DNA of 64,000 bases from contig BMAT01000545.1 in assembly GCA_019649035.1 (NCBI GenBank), forward strand, positions 110,808 to 174,807, given 5' to 3'. A model generated the notes under the pieces. It worked only from the letters and a program-made list of their open reading frames with translations, searched no databases and was not told where the DNA came from. Origin of the DNA: Elysia marginata. Lineage: Eukaryota; Mollusca; Gastropoda; Plakobranchidae. Both the position numbers and the translations under genes were made by a program. Within the stretch, counting starts at the first letter, position 1, and each line of letters opens with the position of its first letter. This document shows positions 1-12,000 of the stretch, one piece after another.

Positions 1-25
1 TCTGACTGACGTTTTGGGTTTACAG

Positions 26-41
26 GTTGCAAAGGCTGAGA
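26..41 (+). CDS. Tudor gene exon 1 (in window): 16-nt microexon
   Basis: A tttacag acceptor ends at base 25 and a gtgagt donor starts at 42. The 16 bases read V-A-K-A-E plus one base, and that phase is exactly what the next exon at 662 needs (A+GT = Ser). Both splice sites are near consensus, so I call it an exon, but such a short one rests on phase and splice sites alone. Confidence 0.6.
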
Positions 42-3000
42 GTGAGTAATTGAATTCACAGTCAATCCATTCAGGCTAAGTACAATACCAAACATGAAGC
101 TTCACAATTTGGTAAAATTGTGGTACCTGATAAGTTGTATAGGGTAAGGATTGTATTCTAGAGAAATGCAATCATGTCACAGCCATTTAACTATGTGCAA
201 ATTTTTTTTGGTAAAATTTAGTTTATCATGCCTTTCAACTATTTTGTATGAATCAATGTTAAGATAATTATTATTAATAAAATTTGTTGTTTCTAAGTTA
301 CCAAAGACCTAATGTTAAGAATTTCTGCACCTGCTTGTGACTTTTTAACCTGTTAAGCAATTTTGATATTCAGAAAGGTAATTGTTGTGTTTGATTTCCA
401 TCCTCTAGAAACAATAATGTGTTTTTATGCTAACTTTTAGCTGTAAGGATCTATACAAAAAAGTTGAATCCTTTTCTTCACCATCATAATCAACTTCATT
501 TTTATGAATTAATTGTTGTTGTTAATGCTGTTATTATTAAAATCAGCATTATTATTTTGTTTTGTTCTGGTTATTATTATAGTTGCTATTAACATTGTTG
601 TTATTGTGGTTATAATTTTTATTGTAGTCATTATTATTAATGTTATTGTATACCGCTTAAGGTGCTTCTGCTGACACAAGCAACTCACAAGAGGTGGAAG
701 AGTTTGTTGATGCCTCTGAAATGGTCGAGACTGTCAAAGCTGAAGCAGACGAGTTCACTGATGCTGTAGAGCCAGTGGAGGAGACAGCAGGGGAACTGAA
801 GAACCAAGAAGGTCTAGAGAGCACCTCTCTAGATAAGCTACCAACAGGCAGCCGTGTTTCCATTACTGTGTCTTTTGTAGTGTCTCCCAGTGAATTTTAT
901 TTCCAGCTGGATCAAAAACAAGGAGAGTACAACACTCTCATGGACCAGATGTTTGAGCATTTTAGTGGTCTACCTGAAGGGGAAGGAGCTATTCAGGAAA
1001 AGCTGTCTGTGGGAAAAATGTGTGCAGCCCTGTATGCAGAGGATGAGTCTTGGTATAGGGCTCTTGTGAAAGATGTAACTGATGGCTCATATACAGTGAG
1101 TGTACATTAAAAGCACACACACAATCTTGTTCTTTTAAACTTAGCTGAATAAATGAAGATTTTAGAGAGTATCAATTTCAAGCTAGAATTTAATAAAAAA
1201 AAAGGCATATTTGTTAGAACCTGATGTTAATTAAGTTTTGAAAGATGTTATAGTAGGTTGCATGATAATCTTCTCGGAAATTACTTAATATTTGTAAATT
1301 TTTCACAGATATTTTTCATGGACCATGGCAATACAGAAGTGGCTGAGGCAGATACCCTTCGAGTTTTGGATGACCAGTTTAGATCTTTACCTCCAGCAGT
1401 TAAAAAAGCCTCTTTAGCTGGTGTTCGGCCTGTATCAGATGAATGGTCTAATGAGGCCATATCTGAGTTTAAAGAACAAGTGGAAGAGAAGTAAGGTTTT
1501 TGATTTCTACATTTGTGAAATTTAAAATAGAGCTACCTTTATTACCTTTGCATTAGATTTAAAAAAAAATTTATGAAGATGGGGAGGGAGAAAATGTTTT
1601 TTTTCCTAGAGATTTGAGATTAACAATTTGCTCACATGAGCTTTATCAGTAAAATAAAATGTTTCTTTCAGGTTGAAATAGATAAAACAGAAGATGGTCA
1701 AAGGATGTGTGATTTAATTTTTCATTACATCTTAAGCTCTTACTTTAAAAACAAAAAGAAGCTTTTGTTACTTAATGTGGGATGGAAAGAATAGCCTGTA
1801 AAGTGTACATGTGTTGACTAGTCTCATCATCAAAAGTACATCTCTCAAAGAAATCATGATACTGCCATACACTGGTGTCCTGTCAAGAAGCTCATTGCAT
1901 TTTTCATAACATCCATTCCTGATATTGTGACGATTGTGCTATCTAACCGATTTAAACCAGCTGGTGTTACAGGAAATTTAAAAGGCTTTTGAGACTGACA
2001 AAAGACTTAGACAATGTTGATTGTAATGAAGGGTATTTGTCAGCAATGGAATGGCTTTTGAAACTGGCAAAAGACTTAGACAATGTTTATTGTAATGAAG
2101 GGTATTTGTCAGCAATGGAAAAAGAAATAGACTACTTTATAAGACTATGGCTCGTTTTCCCCTTTACCTACATATAATTACAATCGTAGTGTAAACTGTT
2201 ACTTGGTATGACATTATATATTCGAACAAAATGAAAACTCATCATCTGTGAGTTGTGATGGTAGATAAAATTATATCGGGACCCACATATGGCGAAATTT
2301 TTTATAATAAGTCAATTCAATTTGGTAATGATATTGTTTCTTGTTTCTGAAAATAATTTGCGTTTATCATGAAGACAAATTCATAACCTATAATCCTATT
2401 GGTCCATCCTTATTTCATGATTTCCTAGAAATTGGCTAGATATTTTGTCTGCTCATGTGCTAATGGTGTAAATCTTTCAGATTGAAGCTGATATCTTTTT
2501 TTCCTCAAATTTTAAATATCAGCGTAAATTTGTTCTAAATTTTATTGTGAAAAAATAAATCAAACAGGAAATTTAATACCTGCTTGCAAGTAACCTTTTG
2601 CAGTATTAAACTTAAATAAGATCACAACTCCTACTACTACAACCCAATTATGGACTGATACCCTTGCCTAGCGTTACTCTGTCATTCTATCAATTCTAAA
2701 GCACTGAGAGTCTCACGTTGTGTTCAGCTTTTTTTCATCGGCCATTGACAACCCTTTAAAATCTTTTTTCACTGTGTAGTTTTGGCTTGAGTGATCTTCC
2801 TTGATGTCTTACATGGTCTTGTATAATTATGGTAATTTACTTTGACTAAGCTGCACCTTTCTACAATCAAAACTAAAATGAAAGAGAGTGATTTTTGTAT
2901 CCTTTGTTTGTGTATTGTACAGATCTCTTCTGGCAGACCTGATTTCCACCACAGATGATCAGACAACCTTACGCCTCTTGGAGCTGGGTATACCTGTTCA

Positions 3001-6000
3001 TGAAGAACTTATCAAGAAAGGTGAGACATCACTATTACCTCATGGATAAAAATGAAAAGCTTTTCTGCACAAGCTTGGGCATATCAATCCTGCTCCCTAG
3101 TTAATAAGTTTAAAAAGTCTATACATATTACTCTGTTACAGTGTTAGCTGCTGTCTCTGAAGCGTGTGGACAGCATTGACGCTAAAGTCAGATCACAAAT
3201 AAATCTGTCCTTCCATGAATTCAATATATCAAAACTTATTGAGGGGCAATTTTTTTTTTTTAATATATACTTTTGGGACTTTTTTCTAAAAACAAGATAA
3301 AGTAAGAAATAGTTCTCACACTTTTATGTTTTATCTCCCAGACATAATTATTTTTCAGAATTTTCAGCAAACATTTGTCTAATGACCAGTATGAATGAGT
3401 TGGGTGTTAGACATTTTAATTTGAAAAAATGTCTCTAAAAAGTAAAAATATCCTTCTTATCTTCCTTCAAAATTTTGACAATTTTGTGCAATTTCTAACA
3501 TCCTGATTGGAAGCTTTAAAAATTCATTGTTCAAAATATCAATGCCTTGTCATGAGAAAATTGGGAAATGTGACTGACTTGGACTGGTTCTCGAGACATT
3601 TGCCTTTATTAGTTTCATCATATCCTCTATCCAATGTATGAAAATAGTCAGGACATTTTCACTTAAATAAAAAATTTACCCAGTCCATATTGTTATGGAT
3701 CCAGCATGTTTAGCATCAAATTATGTTTTATGAAGAACAATCTCATAAATTGTATAACATTTTAATATTTTGGCTTTTCTCTGTTTCTCAGGATACGGCA
3801 TAGCCTCAGATGAAGACATTGTGATAAACCAGGCCGTGCAGCATATTTTTTCTGATTCTAATGACACCTTCATGGAATCAAAATCTGAAGGCTTAAGCGC
3901 CCCTTTAGATGAAAGTGAATCAGAAAGGAATGATTCTGATAAAGTATGTGGGATAACAAGACCAGCTCAAAGTAAAAAAATAGGGTAAGTTAGACTTTTT
4001 TCAAGACATTTTGAGAAAAAAAAAAGCGACTTTCAGATTGAATCAAAATGTTAGCCAAATTTACATATAGCCACTCACCATTACACACTTTGTGTGGGAA
4101 TCAAGACCCCCATATCCCAGGCCTAACTAACCATTGTGAATACAGTGATGCTTCGTGATAACAAAAATTCTTAGAAATCACTCTGAAATATATGATTGAT
4201 CTATGAAGGAACAGCCTATTTATGGGCAAATGTCATCTTCTAAGGTCCTAGGGTTCTCATAGAGGCAGAGAGATTGAAAAGAGAAACAAGAGTCTTTTTA
4301 ACATTTTAGTGTGTAGAAGTTTGAATGAGGAGTGGCTTTTTTCACTTTTTCAATCATTTCATTTAGGGTTTTAGACAGCTGTTCCCTTACTGAATCAGCT
4401 GACTTAGATTCTTTTTGCAATTTCCAATATATATGAAAAGACCCACATAGAGAGAAAAACATATTTTGAAACCTCTGCAGTGGGGTATTTTTGCGGACAT
4501 CGGAAAAAGCTCTGAGGTCATGTCTCTTTCGACAAAGGTAGTGTTAATTTCTACATAGTGACGATTCAGAACTTAATGCGGCATTGGCAGAGATGATGAT
4601 TGATCATTCTAGGAACATGTGACAAAGTGCTGATTATTTTTTAAACTAAATTATAGAGAATAAAAAAGAGGGGCCTTAAAATAGCAGGGGAAGGCTCAGC
4701 CTGTCTTGAACTCTGGACTGCTCTGACTGAGAGAGCTGTAAGTTACCTTCTACTTCTAGGCCTCGATCTGCAGAAGAACTAATCTAGGCTACTCTAGATC
4801 CCTATAAGCTTCTCTGGGAACTAAAAGGGACATAAATCTCATTAAAGACCTTAAGCTAGCCTTAGCCATTAGTTATGTAAACTAAAATCTGGCAATAGAT
4901 CTAGTACTAAGTAATGATAATGTGGCAGTAGAAAATCATTATTTAGGGCCAAAAGAAAAGATGGGAAATGAAGAGACAGACACAAGCTGTAAAGACAGTG
5001 AACCTGTTTGTGTGTGTGTATGTGTGAGAGAGGGAGGGAGGGAGGCAGGCAGGCAGAAAGGGAGGGGAGGGGAGGGGGAGGAAACTCAAAGACATGATTT
5101 AGACAGGCGGAAAAGCTGATGGAACAAGAATCAGGGATGCAAGTTTTCCGATTTTAATCGGAATTCCGATTTTTTCGCCTCCCCCGATTTTTTCGATTTT
5201 CGTATTCTTTCTTAAACCAGACTATCAGCAACAAAAAAGTCGGAAAAATTATAAACTTATTAAAGTAAGAACTTAAACCGAGAAAAGACGACCGGAAAAT
5301 CGGAAGCAAATTATAAACCCTTTTCCAATTCTATGGCGATACCGATTATTTCTTTTTGTTTATCCGTCAGTCGATTTCCCTTTATATTTTATATATATAA
5401 CCTCATCGCCCGATTTCTTTTTCGTGATAAATTCGAAACTGTCCACACAATGGCCAATAGGCGTAAAAGCAAAAGTGAAAGTATGCTAGTTGCTACCGAT
5501 AATTTTTCTTGTTAATGTTTATCTTTCGCATTTGTACACTCCGTGTAGATCTAGGCCTAGTCATAAATAAAAAGAACCCTTACGATAATACGAACACATG
5601 GTTCTATGACTGTTCAAAACATCGAGAGTCCTTTATAATTCTTTCTTACATTACATCTAGATCTAGCCCTGAGCAATCTTGTGCACTTGCGATTTTGTTC
5701 AGTGATATTTCATATTGTGTTTGCTGCACTTCATTGACCTTTCCAGATTTGTTTAATTTTCAAGCAAGTGCCAGGCTAGAGGCTTAAACTCTTAGATCTA
5801 GTTGTCTTACTCTTCAAATCTAGATTAGATCTATTCTATCTTTCTATAGATCTCGATTAGACATGAAGAAACAGTGTAGCTAGTCATTAACTGGCTCAGC
5901 CTTACTGGCTTACACTAGAAAATCTAGATCTAGACTCTAGTAACATTTACTAACAATCTAGATTTTGGTCATGGTGGCCATTCCAAGTCTAGATATAACC

Positions 6001-9000
6001 CAAATTAAGTTCTTGGATCGGGAATCTACAATCTCACATTGTGTTTCTATTTCAAAGAACAAATGTAGGAGAAAGACATCAATTCAATGGAGACTTTTAT
6101 TCTAGTTATAGCAGGAAAAATTTCGGACGAGGATGGTGTTGCATGATGTTTGCTGTGTAAAAAGAGAGTTTTTTACCAAACTGGTGGCAAGATCGTTTTT
6201 GCTACTGCTAGACATTGAAAGACTGGCTTTAGTAATCAGAATAGCGCGCGCTCGGAAACTTTCATAAAAAAATTTCCTGCTTTTTTCTCATGAGCTGCTT
6301 GCATCCCTGCAAGAATACAAGTTGGATATAGATAGATTTAAACAAATACAACATAATTATGAGGACAAAAAGAAAGATAGGGGACTTTTTAGTTGGAGTT
6401 GAGTCCATTCTTACCTTCTTTCCTTAAACTTGCAAAATTGCGAGCACTAGTACTACCAATAAGTATGTTTTACTATAAAATTTGGTTCATCATTTTTTGA
6501 GATCCTTTGTGTTCTTATTGTTCTAAAAACTCTAGACTGACCAATAGAGCATTTATGCTCTACATTGTTTACTTCTGACTGGCACTTTTACTATGATATT
6601 TTAGTTTTTAACACCCTTCTCATTGACTTTACCTGTGCCATGGAAAGCTTTAGATTATGTTTTTGGGGCTTGAATTCTTCTTTCTTTTAGAAAAAATGTG
6701 TAAGGTACATGATGTGGCATTGGTTTCTGTTTCAGGTCAGTGGCAAACACTCTCAAAGAATTGGAAGATGTACCTGTGTACGTGAGCCACGTAACAAGCC
6801 CATCTTTGTTTTGGTGCCAGCTGGCCAACTGTGTAGAAATCTTGAAAGAAATCAGTGATATACTCGGGGCAGAGTTCAATGATCCAGAGCAACGGAAACT
6901 CACACAAGATGCTGGAACTGGAGACTTTGTAATTGCAAGAAGTTCTTGTGATGGTCTTCTTTACAGATCAAAAGTCCTGAGCCAACAAGATGATAAGAAA
7001 GTTGAAAACAATGAGTCCAAAGTCTGTTTACAATTTATTGACTTTGGAACTGAGGGACAAGTAGAAAAAGATCATTTGTTCAAAATGGAAGGCAGTTTAT
7101 TAAAATTTCCTGCACAGGCGTTCAGATGCAGTTTAGAGAATATTAAGCCAGAACAAGGAGACTCCTGGCCTCAAAATGCGTGTGAAAAGTTTACTAAAGT
7201 TGTCAAGGACAGAGAACTATCTTTGAGGCTGGTTGGCAGAGATCAAGATGGGACTTCACTTGTAGAGCTAACGGATCCACAAACAAGCCAACCTCTCTCC
7301 TCGCTGCTCCTTGAAACAGGGTTTGCAACAGACTCTGTGGAGAAAGGCACAAAGAAATGCTCTGACTCTTTACTGCCAGCAGACACATCAACATTTGATA
7401 ATCTAGAAATAACCCACCCTATCATGGAGTCTACTGCAGCAGTTCAGGATACCACACAAGCAATGCAGTCCTTCAGTATTGAAGATGGCAAAGATGGACA
7501 CTTCAGGTAAGTTTAATTTTGTTCAAAGGGAAGCAGTGAACGGTAAAAAGTTTGTTTCCTATATTAAACAAAAAGTGGTTTTAAAACAATGTGTAGAACA
7601 AAATGGGTAAAGGTTGATGTATGAAGTTTGATAATGACTTTTAGATTGTGGAGTATTGTTGTAGTCTTCTTTTGGTCAATACAAAAAAAAGTTGATATAT
7701 GTTAACAAAAAAGTGGTCAGGAGCGATATCTTGTGATGCATTAGTTACATTTTAGAGGAAGATGAAGAAAGAAAAAGGGTAGCGAAGGAGAGGAATAAAG
7801 AAATAGGAAGGCAGAACGGGGCACCTTTGAACAATTGTGTCACTACAGACTTTGCCAGTTCGATACCGAGACATCGATATAACTACTTTTACAAGTCGGA
7901 TGAGTCGGTGCTTTCTCTTATATTCCACAAGGCATCATGTTGAATGTTTTTATTCTTGTATATTCTTTTTTAATATAAAAAAAGAACAAGCCATTCTAAG
8001 AAAAACAATTGTAAGAGTAAAATTTATCTCTGATCTGTTAAAGTAGACAAAGCTAGGGTCTAGTGTGTGGGGAAAGAGATAAAAAGGGGGAACGAAGGAA
8101 ACGAAAGAATTAACCTTTTTCTCGATTAATAGAAAACAATACATTCTAGACCGAAGTACACATTTAGATTTTGCAAATGTCATATTTTCTAAAAACTCCA
8201 TTTTTCTCCGATATAAATTTCTATGTTGCATTTTATTTTTATCTAACAGAGTTTACAGCCTCAGCCTCCACACGGAATATGACATTTTATTCAGCAACGT
8301 TGAAGTACCAAATACGTTCCATGTGCGACTATTAGAGATGGATAAACAGTTTGCCTCTCTTGTAGCTGAAATACAGCAGTATATTACCAGTGAAGCAGAT
8401 GCAGACTCGCTAGAGCAGTTTGTCCCCAATGTGAATGATCCATGTCTTGTAAGATGGAACGAAACCTGGCACAGGGCAACAGTGCTTGATCGGGAGGAAC
8501 TCAAATGGAATGTCAGTGTTTTGTGTTTGGGTTGTTTTTCCTTAAAAGAATAAAAAACCTTTCTGGGCTGTTTGCTTCAAGCTGAAATTAAATTGAAACA
8601 ATTTTGAAGAGAAATTCTGCCTCAGTAGAGGTTAAAAGTAAATGAGAAATGAAAATGTTCACTTTTTTGTAGCATTGTATTTTTCTTAATATTTGAGAAG
8701 CCATTTTTTAAACAAAACAGAAATAAGAAAGAGAGGTCAATTACCTAGTGACTCTTTAAAAAGGGTAGAAATGGCTCTTTTAGCTCTTTGGCAAATGGAG
8801 CCTGCATTTAGCCTCTTTTAAAGCAATTTAGCTTTCCAGATATACCTTAAAGAATATGAACTAAAATTCATTCCAATTTGAAGAATTTAGTACAATCAGA
8901 AAGGCTTATCTAGAAATGAATGATTTTAACTTTATTTATGAATTACTGACAAGAGCATTTGTATATTCAAAATGAAAATAGGTAAAACTCCAAGATTATG

Positions 9001-12000
9001 GAAGAGAACTGAGGGTGGATCCAACAGAACTTCGGAAAATGCCCCTACACTTCTTGGAGCTTCCAGCACAAGCCATAAAATGTTACTTGGCAGGCATTGT
9101 GTCTGTGGAACCAGAGTGGTGCAGTGATGCTATTGACTTTTTCAAAGGTAAGACATAAGACATAGTTCAATGTGGTGCAGTGGTGCTTTTGAGGTCTTGA
9201 AAGGTATGACATGGTTCGAAGTCATGCCAGGTTTTGCTCAAAACTTAAGTCCAGTAGCAGGTCATCTTTTAGTTTAACCTTAAAGGCAGTGTTTCTGGCT
9301 AGAATTTTTTTTATATTTAGGCTTTGCTAGGGAAAATGGCCGGAGGATTTATGTCTCTTTAATGGAAATAGACAATTTGGATCCAAACAAACAATTAAAA
9401 AACCAAGAGGTTTTTAAAAGAAGATAAATGCAAAAAAAAAGAAAAGCGTAATTGAAAAAAAAACAACCCATTTTCTGGTTTCCGGTGACATACTATCTCT
9501 TCAGTCTTAGGTTTTACATTTTCACGTTTTGTTTAAGCAATTTGGCCTATAAGTTATGAAATTTGTAAAGTTGGAATTGGTGTGGTTTGTTGTGTTGATT
9601 TTAATTATCTTGGTTCTCAGGATGTAACATTACTTTAAAGGATTTGATTTATGAAGCATATTGTATGTCCCTTCTGCTTTAAAACATTTGTTTTCTAACC
9701 TTGAATACCTTCGGATTTCTCCAAGATAAAGATAGAACTGAAATATCCTTTTGATTTCTTTTAAAGGAAAAATTGAATGTATATTGCATATTTATCCACT
9801 AGGGAAACAAAAATTTCAAAAATTTTTATGCTGTTTGCCATGCCTTCAGTAATTTAAAGAAGGGCAGGGCTTAGAATGTTTTGGATAGATTCAACCATTT
9901 TGCGCGTTATCTATTGAATATTTCAGAAATCTTTTTAAATACATTTTTTTCAAATTTTTCATAACTGGACAAATAAAAAACATGAAACTTGTGTATGAGT
10001 GTTCTGATTTTCAAATTCACAGATAGAGCTGGAGATGGCAAGTTCTGCATGTATGTAGTAGAGGATGCTCATAAACTTGATAAAGGAAAGTATGGTGTGG
10101 TCATTAGTGATCTGGAAAGCTCAGAATCAAGTTCCGTCAACAGAGCGATGGTTGATCTTGACTATGCTACGGTAATTCTCACAATATTTGGAGTTATTCA
10201 AAGACTCAGATTGTCGCCCTTTCACAAAGGCAAATGTCAGGATTTCTTTAACTAGTTTATGACCTTTTCTCTTATTTATGAACAAAAGTTTTACATAAAC
10301 CAACATATAAGTCTTTAAGACATCTTTTGAATTAAAAATTTGGGTGTAAAACATGGAATGGTATATCTGTATATTGAAAAAAGAAAAAAAAAGAAAAATT
10401 AGGCAATTGAGTCATTCTGTCTGTCTTTAGTAGCATTTACGGTGCCCTTGCCTTATTTATTCCCTTGCCCTTCAGGAATAGAAATGACATAAAAAAGAAA
10501 ATATTTTTCCCTTGACTCTAAGCTATATGGTAACCCTTCAATGTGGTTGCTGATTCTAATTTTGACTAAATGAATCCAAATATACTTTGCCAAGCGAAAA
10601 GCTGATGCAAAATCTGAAATCAAATTATTTCTAGTTATGTCTTCAAAATCAATAGCTCATAATTGCTTGATTCTAAATTAGCCTCAGAGCATATGTTTGA
10701 TTTAAATGAATGATATAGAAATCTTGAACTTATTAACCGCACTTTTTTGTTACAATTCCATTTGTTAACTCTTGTTTGTAAATTAGTCCTGTGGTTAAAG
10801 GTAAAGAATAATAAATATCTATGAACGCTTTTTCCTTCATACATCTTCATTTTAAACAAACTTTATTGATCAAACTTGCTTAAATTGTAATCTCTATTGT
10901 ACTTATTGTAGCAATAAGCTTTACCACACCTAACACCATGTAGACTTGAACATCAGGGAACTATAGAGAGTTTTAGCTTCTGAAATTATTTAGATTGTAT
11001 AGTTATTACAGTACACCACAACTGATTTCAGGTGGCTGAAAGCTGTCTGTTGTAAGAATTTAAAAGAAAACTTAAAATTTAGCTGAAGGACTAATAGTTT
11101 TTACATCTTTTTCATGTAGAACCTCTATTGCATCTCTATATTTTACAAGATGACTGTTTGGACCTTCCAAGTCTATATTCTTGTTTCTGAAAAGAAAAAA
11201 AAATGTTTGGCATGCGAGGGATGTGGGAGTTGAGAGCACTAGTGTCATGCATCACAGAAAACATAAGCTTTCATTATGAATTTGAAAAGACAAAAAGTTG
11301 TAATAAAAGTAGCTCATGCAGCTATTTGATTTTCTTTCAATTTTCTAGTAATTAGTGAGAGCAAAACCAAGAGATGGCTTTTGGTCCTTGGTACAGCAGT
11401 CCATCATGACAAGTCAAAAAAGCATTGTGATAACAAAAAAAATACTTATTCAAGGCGATCTGTGTAAATCAGGCACAAGTTCAGAATTTTGATGTATTTA
11501 GTTATTTAAAGTTCACAAAACTGTACCATATGTCCTTTTAAAGGTGGAAAAAGTTTATAGCTTATCTATATCTTGAATGGTTTCTTTTTTGAAGTCATTA
11601 AAATGGTTTACTTTGTATTAAATTATTATACTTTAAGTGCTTTAACTCATAATTGCCTCACATATTATATAGATATGAATACTGATGATTAAAGTTCAAT
11701 GAGATTTACTGATAGTCAGTATAAAATAGATTGTTTATGTTTGTAAAATTTTATCTTTATTTTTGCAGAAAGTTTTCACCATTAAATCTATTGTTTTGTA
11801 AAATATCCTTCAGGTGGTACCCGGTTCGTACATTGATATTCAGCTGGACATGGAGAAAACTTTGGACACTAATATGCTTAATGAACTAGGTCAGTACCTC
11901 TCTGGAGTTCTGATAGACTTGATGTTGTCAACTAACTTAACTTTCTGTCAACAATAACAAACTTACTTCTTTAAAGATTGTTACATTCTATTACCTTACA

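Larger units (their letters stand above)
1491..2922 (+). other. Tudor gene intron with tandem duplication and dispersed repeat
   Basis: Intron of 1432 bases. It holds a 69-bp tandem duplication (1984-2121) and a diverged copy of a repeat also found near 23 kb (2466-2765). The rest is AT-rich with no signal seen. Confidence 0.6.
3985..6735 (+). other. Tudor gene intron containing a hAT-like transposon
   Basis: Intron of 2751 bases. Besides the element at 5132-6309 it holds a mixed TG/GA/GGCA microsatellite at 5008-5085. Elsewhere it is AT-rich without recognised features. Confidence 0.6.
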
